The notes beneath the pieces were generated by a model. The model was not told the DNA's origin. It saw only the letters and a program-made list of their open reading frames with translations, and did no database searches. A program made the translations under genes and the position numbers. 6,885 nt of DNA from Thermoplasmata archaeon (lineage in GTDB: Archaea; Thermoplasmatota; Thermoplasmata; SG8-5; JAGLSY01), in the NCBI GenBank assembly GCA_023137005.1, contig JAGLQE010000069.1, positions 1 to 6,885 of the forward strand. Reading direction: 5' to 3'. Numbering within the stretch: the stretch's first letter is position 1; the number at the start of each line of letters is the position of its first letter. Shown piece after piece: positions 1 to 6,462 of this stretch.

Positions 1-574
1 CACCCAGGTATGATTCACTCCCCGTAAGGGAGAAGAACGAGGTGGTCTTGTCAATATCAGTAAAACCACCCAAAGGGAAAAGTTTCCAATAATGCGAAAA
101 GGTCCATATCATGATCAGGCCTATCCAAAAGGATGGCATATTATAGAAGAAAAGAGAGCTGCCGATTATAGAGCCTTCGGCAATACCACCTCTACGCCAA
201 GCGACATACGAGCCTATAGCCACCCCTAAGAAGTATGACAGTATGGTAGCTGTCCCGAATAAAGCCAGAGTTCTAGGGGCCCGTTGTGCAATAACGTCCG
301 CCACGGGTCGTTGCTTGGAATAAGACTCTCCAAACTCAAAGGTGAACATATTGCCCATGAACCGGACATATCGGACATAGATGGGATCATTGAGGCCGTA
401 CATGTTTTCCAGCCTCGCAAGGTCTGCTTCAGTGGTAGTTGGATTGGCTCTGAACTTGTCCAGAGGATCTCCAGGCATGGCCTCGAAAAGCAGGAAGATT
501 ATACTTGTTACAATGACCAGAGTTATTATGGCCTGAATTCCCCTACTAAGTACATACCTACCCATGTTTGCCAT
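1..574 (-). CDS. DppB/OppB-type ABC transporter permease, 3' end cut by window
   Basis: This is the inner-membrane permease subunit of a peptide/nickel-type ABC importer; with a second permease and ATPases (not in view) it would move the solute delivered by the binding protein encoded just upstream. The 191 visible residues start MANMGRYVLSRG. They show a first membrane helix (about 11-31), the family hallmark MPGDP at 33-37, an external segment with YGLNDPIYVRY (59-69) and FGESY (81-85), the RPVADVIAQRAPRTLAL block (89-105), a second helix (about 103-123), and YNMPSFWIGL (144-153) leading into a third. Family members are usually 310-340 residues, so about 40% is missing, including the cytoplasmic EAA loop. 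The start at 574 follows an in-frame stop at 587-589. Met4 at 565 is also possible, and neither has a clear Shine-Dalgarno. Family assignment is firm; the exact substrate is not known. Confidence 0.93.
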   Translation of the reverse strand, partial: MANMGRYVLSRGIQAIITLVIVTSIIFLLFEAMPGDPLDKFRANPTTTEADLARLENMYGLNDPIYVRYVRFMGNMFTFEFGESYSKQRPVADVIAQRAPRTLALFGTATILSYFLGVAIGSYVAWRRGGIAEGSIIGSSLFFYNMPSFWIGLIMIWTFSHYWKLFPLGGFTDIDKTTSFFSLTGSESYLG

Positions 575-627
575 GTTACTCAATGATTAATCTATTTACC
601 CATATTAATAGATACTCCATAAAACAA

Positions 628-637
628 TTATATAAAA
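628..637 (-). promoter_or_regulatory. Candidate TATA box for the permease gene
   Basis: Read on the minus strand this is TTTTATATAA, sharing the core TTTATATA with the stronger promoter upstream of the large binding-protein gene. A start point about 25 nt downstream would fall near 607 and give a leader of roughly 33 nt to the ATG at 574. No purine-rich BRE precedes it. It lies in the T-rich tract that follows the hairpin, so it could instead be part of the termination signal. Promoter function is inferred. Confidence 0.45.
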
Positions 638-638
638 G

Positions 639-677
639 ATAAAAATGAAAAGGTGGGAGAGCATAAATGCTCTCCCA
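639..677 (-). terminator. Hairpin plus T-rich terminator after the binding-protein gene
   Basis: On the minus strand, 16 nt past the TAA stop (694-696), the arms at 677-667 and 664-654 form a perfect inverted repeat of 11 bp around AA. In practice this is a GC-rich 8-bp stem (GGGAGAGC with GCTCTCCC) closed by a small AT loop. T-rich sequence follows (CCTTTTCATTTTTATC). Archaeal termination depends mainly on the T tracts; the stem could also protect the 3' end of the upstream message. It separates the binding-protein gene from the permease gene. Confidence 0.72.
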
Positions 678-693
678 TTTTTGCTTTGCCGTC

Positions 694-3600
694 TTACTCC
701 TGTGGAAACTCTGGTTCATCTACTGGTGCTTCCACTGGCTCATCGACAGGTGCCTCAGGTTCTGAAACTGGTTCAGGCTCTGAAACTGGTTCAGGCTCTG
801 GAGCCATCTCTGGTTCCGGTTCTGAAACTGGCTCGGCTTCTGGCTCTGGGATGACCTCGGGTTCAGGTGCTGGCTCGGCTTCTGGTGCCTTATCATCACC
901 CTTCTTCGACATCATAGCTAGAAGAACCACGACAACTAGGACCACGATTATGATCATAGCGATCAGCGCCATGCTGATTCCATCGTCATCGTCCTCCACT
1001 ATGCTAACTGCTGGTGGGTCAGAGGCGAGTGTTCCATCCTGGTTCAATGTGGTGCTGTAGGTCGTATCTTCATAGCCATCCTTTGTGATGGTTATGTCAA
1101 CTTCCTCACCTAGACCAGTATCTGGTACCTCGATGACAACATAGCCGGTGGCATTGGTCGTTCCTGTGTAGTTCACACCGTCTATGGTGATCGTGACCAG
1201 CGCGCCTTCTATCGGGTCGCCATCCTCGTCCAGTACAGGACCAACGACTACGTCCACCATCTCGGGCTCAGGCTCTTCGGCACTAGCCAGTATCACACTG
1301 GTATCTTCCTCAGTTGCCAGAGTGCCCTTTGTGGCGTCCAGGCCTATTGTGTAAAGGCCAGCATCGGTAATAGCGGCTGTCGGAATGATCAGCTGGGCAA
1401 GACCAGTCGCATTTGTAGTTGCGGTCAGGTCGCCTGATGCTATACTAACACCGTCCATCAGCCTACCGTACTCGTCGGTAACCAATACATCAAGGGTGAT
1501 ATTTTCCCCTATTGTAAGGGTGTAGTCAACTGCTTCCACGCTCACCACAAGTGTCTGCGCATCAGTTCCTGTTGCCAGATATGGCAGATAGAAATTGAAC
1601 GGGAACTTTGCGTAGTCAGAATCTGTGACAACAGATGTGAAGCCTATTCCAGCATCGAAGTCTCCAGGCGTTGCGGTGTAATCATAGGTGTATACACCAG
1701 TAGCAGAGGTTGCTGCCTCATCCAGAATGGTTGGACTTGCTGTACCTTCACCGAAGTTGACATCAACAGTGTCGACCCCGCCTGCCAGATCCTGGAAGGT
1801 CAAGGAAACAGTGGTTGTGTTGTCAGCTTCCGAAAGGAAGGACTGGTCCATTGCCACGCTTGTAAGCGTAGCAAGTGGGGCCCTCTTCAGTATTACCTGA
1901 TCGATCATGGTGAAGGTTGCATCCATCCAGTAGTACTCACCATCTGCACCATCGGTCATTGGCGGAACAGAAGCAGGATAGCCCCATGTGTATGGGTCCT
2001 CCCACCACCAGTTGTTGTTGGCCACTGTGAAACCATGTGTGGTCCCTGTGCCCCCAACTCCGAACTGGAGGGGTATCTCTGTGTCTGCAACGAATGACGC
2101 TGTGTCTATGGTCGCTACAAGCTGTCCTGAGGCATCTGATACTGTTGCATTGTCTTTGTACCAGCTACCAAGGTAACCTGCATAAGAACCCATGTCATAA
2201 TCGCCTCCATATTCGTAGAAGCCCCATTCATCTCCATCCGGGAACATACCGGGTATTCCCTCGGCTGTTGGTGGGATGAAGAACTGACATGGCACACCTA
2301 CTGCTGGATCTCCTGCTGCGTCGTAGATAGTAGCCGTGATGTCCACGGTGGAATCATGGCTAGCTACACCTGCAAAGTCGATGTCTGCTGCATACCCAGT
2401 CAGGTATTCACCATTGAAGAGCATGACGCTCTCTGTTACACCGATGGTGTCGTTCAGCTGGAAGTACACGGCCGGGTAGCCCATCATATCGCTGATGGAC
2501 GACACATTGAACTGCGCGGTTCCTGTGACATCGGTGACATTGTACATGTCCTCGATCTCCACAAGGCCGTCGTTCATCATCGTGTAGGCTGTTATGTTCT
2601 TACCAGCCACAGGTGCTCCTGCCGCATCCGTTATCTGGACCTGTATATGCGCCACATTGAGTGTTGCATCGGAGAATGGATTATTGTCGATCGCGTAGTT
2701 GTCCACGTTCGTAACATCCAGTCTATGGTCGCCAGAGTAGTTGTAGGTCACGGTGACATTATCTCCTGCGACGAGCACTTGTTTGAGGGTTAGATTACCG
2801 TCTGCCAGCAATGGGGCCTCATCATAATTCGCCGGGTCTGTCAGAAGGGTCCAGGTTCCCATATTCTCTGTCCACACTGTTGCATCGATGGCAGGGATGT
2901 GGGTCAAGAACCATGGGCCTGTCTCGCCGCCAACTGCGTCGGAGAAGAGCCTTTCGTTCACAAAGGTCGCGTCGATCTTCGCGGGTGTCATGTTCACTTT
3001 AACACTGTAACCCTCGAATATGCCTATTCCATCCTCGATGGCGAAAGCAATTCCAAGATCAGCCTGACCATCCACGTCGCATGTTATGTTGAAGGTTGCA
3101 TTACCAAATGCATTGGTCGTGTCGAACTCTGTGGCATTGACAAGGGAAGTATCTGATAATCCCATGTAAACACTAACGTTGTTGACTGGATCCCATGCAC
3201 TGTCGAACAGTCTGACATCGATCACGGATGTGCTGTTGGATACATTGGTGTCATAGATGATATTGTCCTTGGATACCGCTGTAACGTTCAGATGGTAAAC
3301 ATCCTTGGTGTATGTCGGGTCGTTCCTGACGTATATAGCAACGCTGTCCTTCAGAGAGTATGACTTAGACGTATTGAAGGTAGCTATTACAGTTCCTTCC
3401 TCAGTGTATGCTGGATCAACTGTTAGGTTGAATTCGACAATACCTGTAGCATCTGTCATCTTCATCATAGCATCTGCATCAATGACCGTTTCATCTTCTG
3501 AAAGGTCCATGGACACATAATGGTCAGCAACGGCGGTTCCATCCAGATCGGTCAGTTCTAATGTGACTAATGTGTAGTTCTCGAAGGCCGATGCTCCGAT

Positions 3601-6150
3601 ATTATCAATGACATATTCTGTAACATTGGTGATGTCCAGGTCATGCCAGTCATATAGAGAACTGTATATACCGATAATGAGCGATGAGCTCTGTATCTCA
3701 GGTATTATGGTGTTCCCAACCGAAATATTGGCCTTGAACTGCTCGAACCTGTGGGTATTAGGCAACATAGTAACCGATGGTGCGGTGTAATCAAAGATTG
3801 CAATACCAGTTGCATCAGTGACCTTGCTTGCCTCATCCACTGCACCGAACATCAGAGCTGTGTCTACGTAAACAGTGACACCTTCTATCGGGTCGCCATT
3901 CTCATCGGTGACCGTTGCAGTGACCTCAGTCGTTGCACCAGGTACTATTACACCGTCATCTGTGGACAGACTAAGCTGGGCAATGTGATTGGTGAACGCA
4001 ATATCAACTAACTTGTCAATATTTGTCCATGCACCGCTATGTGATATGTTCGCATATACCGTGAAATTGTTGATACTCTGGTATGGTACATCAAGGTCAA
4101 AGTAGAACACACCATCAGCATCTGTAGTGCCAGTGATATCATGTCCCATGCTTGTTGTGAGAGTCACAGTTGCACCAACGCTTGGCTGTGTGACATTCGT
4201 ATCGAGAGTTTCGGTTGCTATGATACTGCCAGAGTAAGTCTGGCCAACACCGACTGCGGATGGCATATTGATATTTGCCTCAATTCCGGTGATGGTTGCA
4301 GAGCCACCTGAGCCTCCAGTTGAACCGTCACCAGCTGTTGGTGGTGCCAGGTTGAATATGGAGAATCCATTGTATATGCTTCCGAAGGCTGGAACCCAGC
4401 CTGTCCAGACATCCTGTCTGAAGGCCTCGATATTGGTCTTGTAGAACAGTGTGTTGTAACCTACTTCTTCCATTACAATTCCACATGCGTCCTTGACCAT
4501 CTGGGCTCTTAGCTCTGTGTCCATTTCCACTTCCAGGTCATCGACCAGTGCATCATATTCTGCATTGTCGAATCCACCAGCATTTGAACCAGCTGGGTTA
4601 ACAGCCGTGTCAGCTTCAGAGTGGAAGAAATCCCTGAGATAGTTCTCTGGGAAGGAACCGACTGTCCATCCAAGGATGTACATATCGAAATCCACAGAAA
4701 CGAATGCCGCGCTCACAATAGTGTCGAAACTGGTTGGCACAGCGGCCACATTGAGGCCGATGGCCTTCAGGTTCTTCTCTATCATGATTCCACTGTCTGC
4801 CCTTATCGGATCGTAATCCTTCGGGGGTGTCAGAATATTATACTTCAGTGGGCTTCCGTCTGGCATATCTCTCCAGCCGTCACCATCTGCATCAACATAT
4901 CCTGCGGCATCTAATGTAGCTGCTGCAGCAACAAGGTCTCCGCCCTGAATCCAGGCAGGAACTGTTGTGTTAACATAGAGGGTGTTGGTAACGGACATGG
5001 GCACACTGCCCTTGATCCCGTAGCCACCCAGTAGCCTGTTGACTATGTAATCCTTGTCAACCGCGTATGAGACAGCCTTTCTGAACTCAACATCTGCCAT
5101 CGCGCCCTTTCTCTGGTTGAAGGACAGGTAAAACAATCCCTGGTCCTTGGGCATTTCGATGCCTATATTGGGGTCTGTTTTTAGCAGATTGTAATAGCCT
5201 GGTGTAAGACTCCATGGCAGGTGATGTACCTCGCCAGTTTGGAGAGCCAGGATAGCAACGTCAAGCTGTGTGTATATCTTGAATTTGATCGTGGTCACAT
5301 GCTGTGGGTAATTGGGGTATTCTTCTCCGGCCCATGTTGTGGTTCCGTCTATATCCCAATAATCCTCATATGCCTTGAGAACAGAGCCCTGTTCGGGTGT
5401 CCAGCTCTCGAGGTACATTGGACCAGTACCGATGCATGCATCAGTTTCTGAAGGATCACTACCATAGCCGTAATCCCAACCATACATCTGAGGTGCGTCC
5501 ACAGAATAGCCTGGGAAATCGTCGGCTGAGAGTGCCTCTGTGTGGTCATCCCAGATATGTGCAGGGCATATTGGCAGAGCCAATGTCGAGTACCAGAACA
5601 TTGCGTAGGGTGTTGTCAACTGGAATTTTATAGTAAAATCATCAGTTGCCCAAACACCAATGCGGCTTGCATCGGCAGTTCCATCCCAGTCAGGGAACAT
5701 GGTTCCATCATCCCAGTATAGAGGTCCAAGGACCTGTGTCTGGAAGAGACCCCATGCAAGTGTCTGATAACTGAACACTACATCCCTTGATGTCAATGGT
5801 GTGCCATCTGTGAAGGTAATACCTTCTTTCAGGGTCAGGGTCATATTAAGACCGTCTGTAGAATCAATGGTCACATCTGCACCATTTGGACCAGTAGCAT
5901 CTTCTGCCGCCAGAACTGGATACAGATCAAAATCCGGGTTGTAGGCCATGAGTCCTTCATGATTCCAGCCTATCTGGTTTGATTTCCAAACCTCGTTCGT
6001 GTCAGGGTTCCATGGATTCATATCTTCCATGTCATCCTGCAATGCGATGATCAACGTATCGTTGACTGTTTGTGCAGATGCGAACATCGGAACGGCGGCC
6101 ATTACCATCATTCCAATTATCAGCATGCTGAGTAGCTTTGCATTTTTCAT
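694..6150 (-). CDS. Giant membrane-anchored solute-binding protein (SBP family 5) with Ig-like stalk and acidic Pro-Glu tail
   Basis: This 1818-residue surface protein should capture peptides or similar solutes for the ABC importer encoded downstream. Residues 1-26 are a Sec signal (Lys2, Lys5, a hydrophobic core, ASA before Gln27) with no lipobox Cys. Residues 27 to about 603 are a family 5 binding domain: LKEGITFTDGTPLTSRDVVF (107-126), GTGPMYLESW (241-250), EFRKAVSYAVDKDYI (355-369), GYVDADGDGWRD (417-428) and YILGWTVGSFPENY (491-504). A Gly/Ser linker (607-617) leads to a stalk of about nine beta-sandwich modules, the last carboxypeptidase-regulatory-like (about 1631-1708). Then come an EDDDDG turn, a membrane helix (about 1725-1747), SKKGDDK and a Pro/Glu tail. 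Typical OppA/DppA proteins are 500-650 residues, so two thirds of this one is additional. Only five Cys occur. The start is fixed by a strong Shine-Dalgarno. The binding family is certain; the ligand and stalk function are unknown. Confidence 0.95.
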   Translation of the reverse strand: MKNAKLLSMLIIGMMVMAAVPMFASAQTVNDTLIIALQDDMEDMNPWNPDTNEVWKSNQIGWNHEGLMAYNPDFDLYPVLAAEDATGPNGADVTIDSTDGLNMTLTLKEGITFTDGTPLTSRDVVFSYQTLAWGLFQTQVLGPLYWDDGTMFPDWDGTADASRIGVWATDDFTIKFQLTTPYAMFWYSTLALPICPAHIWDDHTEALSADDFPGYSVDAPQMYGWDYGYGSDPSETDACIGTGPMYLESWTPEQGSVLKAYEDYWDIDGTTTWAGEEYPNYPQHVTTIKFKIYTQLDVAILALQTGEVHHLPWSLTPGYYNLLKTDPNIGIEMPKDQGLFYLSFNQRKGAMADVEFRKAVSYAVDKDYIVNRLLGGYGIKGSVPMSVTNTLYVNTTVPAWIQGGDLVAAAATLDAAGYVDADGDGWRDMPDGSPLKYNILTPPKDYDPIRADSGIMIEKNLKAIGLNVAAVPTSFDTIVSAAFVSVDFDMYILGWTVGSFPENYLRDFFHSEADTAVNPAGSNAGGFDNAEYDALVDDLEVEMDTELRAQMVKDACGIVMEEVGYNTLFYKTNIEAFRQDVWTGWVPAFGSIYNGFSIFNLAPPTAGDGSTGGSGGSATITGIEANINMPSAVGVGQTYSGSIIATETLDTNVTQPSVGATVTLTTSMGHDITGTTDADGVFYFDLDVPYQSINNFTVYANISHSGAWTNIDKLVDIAFTNHIAQLSLSTDDGVIVPGATTEVTATVTDENGDPIEGVTVYVDTALMFGAVDEASKVTDATGIAIFDYTAPSVTMLPNTHRFEQFKANISVGNTIIPEIQSSSLIIGIYSSLYDWHDLDITNVTEYVIDNIGASAFENYTLVTLELTDLDGTAVADHYVSMDLSEDETVIDADAMMKMTDATGIVEFNLTVDPAYTEEGTVIATFNTSKSYSLKDSVAIYVRNDPTYTKDVYHLNVTAVSKDNIIYDTNVSNSTSVIDVRLFDSAWDPVNNVSVYMGLSDTSLVNATEFDTTNAFGNATFNITCDVDGQADLGIAFAIEDGIGIFEGYSVKVNMTPAKIDATFVNERLFSDAVGGETGPWFLTHIPAIDATVWTENMGTWTLLTDPANYDEAPLLADGNLTLKQVLVAGDNVTVTYNYSGDHRLDVTNVDNYAIDNNPFSDATLNVAHIQVQITDAAGAPVAGKNITAYTMMNDGLVEIEDMYNVTDVTGTAQFNVSSISDMMGYPAVYFQLNDTIGVTESVMLFNGEYLTGYAADIDFAGVASHDSTVDITATIYDAAGDPAVGVPCQFFIPPTAEGIPGMFPDGDEWGFYEYGGDYDMGSYAGYLGSWYKDNATVSDASGQLVATIDTASFVADTEIPLQFGVGGTGTTHGFTVANNNWWWEDPYTWGYPASVPPMTDGADGEYYWMDATFTMIDQVILKRAPLATLTSVAMDQSFLSEADNTTTVSLTFQDLAGGVDTVDVNFGEGTASPTILDEAATSATGVYTYDYTATPGDFDAGIGFTSVVTDSDYAKFPFNFYLPYLATGTDAQTLVVSVEAVDYTLTIGENITLDVLVTDEYGRLMDGVSIASGDLTATTNATGLAQLIIPTAAITDAGLYTIGLDATKGTLATEEDTSVILASAEEPEPEMVDVVVGPVLDEDGDPIEGALVTITIDGVNYTGTTNATGYVVIEVPDTGLGEEVDITITKDGYEDTTYSTTLNQDGTLASDPPAVSIVEDDDDGISMALIAMIIIVVLVVVVLLAMMSKKGDDKAPEAEPAPEPEVIPEPEAEPVSEPEPEMAPEPEPVSEPEPVSEPEAPVDEPVEAPVDEPEFPQE
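697..972 (-). other. Coding segment for C-terminal membrane anchor and acidic Pro-Glu cytoplasmic tail
   Basis: Residues 1727-1747 are an uninterrupted run of Ile, Val, Leu, Ala and Met, preceded by Asp/Glu and followed by SKK. This fits an outside-to-inside stop-transfer helix by the positive-inside rule. By hand count, residues 1751-1818 hold 20 Pro and 25 acidic residues with a single Lys, in EPEP, EPVSEP and APVDEP units. Such a tail is expected to be extended and disordered. With a cleaved N-terminal signal it must lie in the cytoplasm, an unusual place for a sizeable domain of a solute-binding protein. Topology is inferred from sequence only. Confidence 0.85.
761..838 (-). repeat. 18-bp tandem repeat in the Pro-Glu tail
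   Basis: On the plus strand the unit TCTGAAACTGGTTCAGGC occurs twice back to back without mismatch (761-778 and 779-796). A diverged third copy lies at 821-838 (TCTGAAACTGGCTCGGCT). Each encodes part of the EPVSEP motif on the minus strand. Identity at every base, including synonymous positions, points to a recent in-frame slippage duplication, so tail length may vary between strains. Confidence 0.85.
1205..1223 (-). repeat. 19-bp sequence shared with 3881-3899
   Basis: CCTTCTATCGGGTCGCCAT (plus strand) is identical to 3881-3899, 2.7 kb away in the same gene. It encodes GDPIEG in the last, carboxypeptidase-regulatory-like module (residues 1644-1649). The flanks diverge. Confidence 0.8.
3881..3899 (-). 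repeat. 19-bp sequence shared with 1205-1223
   Basis: This is the second copy of CCTTCTATCGGGTCGCCAT, encoding GDPIEG (residues 752-757) in the second stalk module. The reading frame and all synonymous positions are the same as in the other copy. Confidence 0.8.
6073..6150 (-). other. Signal peptide of the giant binding protein
   Basis: Residues 1-26 have a short basic start (Lys2, Lys5), a hydrophobic core rich in Leu, Ile, Met and Val, and Pro21 before ASA, with cleavage predicted before Gln27. No cysteine follows, so lipoprotein processing is unlikely and retention must rely on the C-terminal helix. Confidence 0.88.
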
Positions 6151-6154
6151 ATAA

Positions 6155-6164
6155 TTCCTCCTTA
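6155..6164 (-). promoter_or_regulatory. Strong Shine-Dalgarno for the giant binding protein
   Basis: The minus strand reads TAAGGAGGAA, with GGAGG ending 6 nt before the ATG at 6150. This near-perfect anti-16S match fixes the start and predicts high translation. The permease downstream has nothing comparable. Confidence 0.9.
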
Positions 6165-6264
6165 TTTCTCTTCATACTCATCAGAGTCGTCCATTATTGG
6201 AGATCATCTGATTCATCCCTTCAGTTTTCCTGTTTTTCTATTAAATCGAAATAAATTCTAATAA

Positions 6265-6277
6265 TATATAAAGGTTT
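6265..6277 (-). promoter_or_regulatory. BRE/TATA promoter of the giant binding protein
   Basis: The minus strand reads AAACC then TTTATATA, a BRE-like purine-rich element directly joined to a consensus archaeal TATA box. The expected start, about 26 nt downstream, is near 6241, giving a leader of about 90 nt before the ATG at 6150. This is the best promoter in the window. Confidence 0.78.
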
Positions 6278-6328
6278 GGTTATTTTTGTAATATATGACC
6301 ATATAGGGGTACTGGACATATCATTAAA

Positions 6329-6348
6329 ATTACAGTAATTACTATAAT
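6329..6348. promoter_or_regulatory. Imperfect 20-bp palindrome upstream of the promoter, candidate operator
   Basis: A perfect 10-bp palindrome, AGTAATTACT (6334-6343), is extended on both sides by ATTA and TAAT, with a single mismatched pair (6333/6344). It lies about 57 bp upstream of the TATA box, where an activator could bind. The region is very AT-rich, so chance is a real alternative. Confidence 0.35.
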
Positions 6349-6462
6349 GTTATCAATTTAGTACATAATTATTCATAATAATAGAATTCCACGAATTTTT
6401 GAGCATATCCAGATGATCATAGGATACACTTCAACATAGCATAGATGAATTATGATCCGAGT

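Larger units (their letters stand above)
1006..4299 (-). other. Coding segment for the multi-module Ig-like stalk
   Basis: Residues 618-1715 contain a recurring T-[DN]-A-x-G turn followed by an alternating hydrophobic strand, as in Big_1-like and carboxypeptidase-regulatory-like beta-sandwiches. The closing glycines are at 680, 782, 903, 1016, 1210, 1342, 1485, 1583 and 1669, giving about nine modules of mostly 86-143 residues. The 194-residue gap between the fourth and fifth holds an extra stretch (about 1064-1137) ending VAGDNVTVTYNYSG. Upstream strands often carry D-x-x-G-x-P-[IV]-x-G-V. Such chains usually act as extracellular spacers or adhesion surfaces. Module boundaries are estimates by eye. 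Confidence 0.8.
6151..6462. other. AT-rich intergenic region between pyrI and the binding-protein gene
   Basis: These 312 bases hold the promoter, leader and ribosome binding site of the binding-protein gene in the half nearest that gene, and an imperfect palindrome at 6329-6348. Between the palindrome and the pyrI stop there is only AT-rich sequence. It contains a weak 5-bp hairpin (AATTC/GAATT around 6385-6398) and no long T run, so no convincing pyrI terminator is visible. No coding frame or RNA gene is supported. Confidence 0.75.

Noticed and set aside
284..586. Plus-strand open frame of 100 residues and minus-strand frame 226-420
   Set aside because: Both overlap the permease coding frame, which is recognised clearly by MPGDP and other family motifs and stays open to the window edge.
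576..620. Fourteen-codon minus-strand frame (MEYLLIWVNRLIIE) ending just before the permease ATG
   Set aside because: It has no ribosome site, and the predicted start point near 607 would exclude its ATG. The sequence is AT-rich and short enough to be chance.
653..1060. Plus-strand open frame encoding a Gly/Ser-rich protein of 135 residues
   Set aside because: It is the antisense of the Pro-Glu tail and membrane helix; the Gly/Ser repeats arise from the complement of Pro/Glu codons. No promoter or ribosome site is seen.
2356..2793. Plus-strand open frame of 145 residues, His- and Cys-rich
   Set aside because: It lies fully inside the large minus-strand gene, resembles no family and has no start signals. 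It is the complement of Asp/Asn/Val-rich coding sequence.
4867..4893. DADGDGWRD acidic loop (residues 420-428) as a possible dockerin or EF-hand calcium site
   Set aside because: A single D-x-D-x-D-G loop at this point is common in family 5 binding proteins, and there is no paired loop to suggest a dockerin or calcium-switch domain.
6384..6398. AATTC/GAATT inverted repeat as a pyrI terminator
   Set aside because: Only five A/T-rich base pairs with no following T run; too weak to call.
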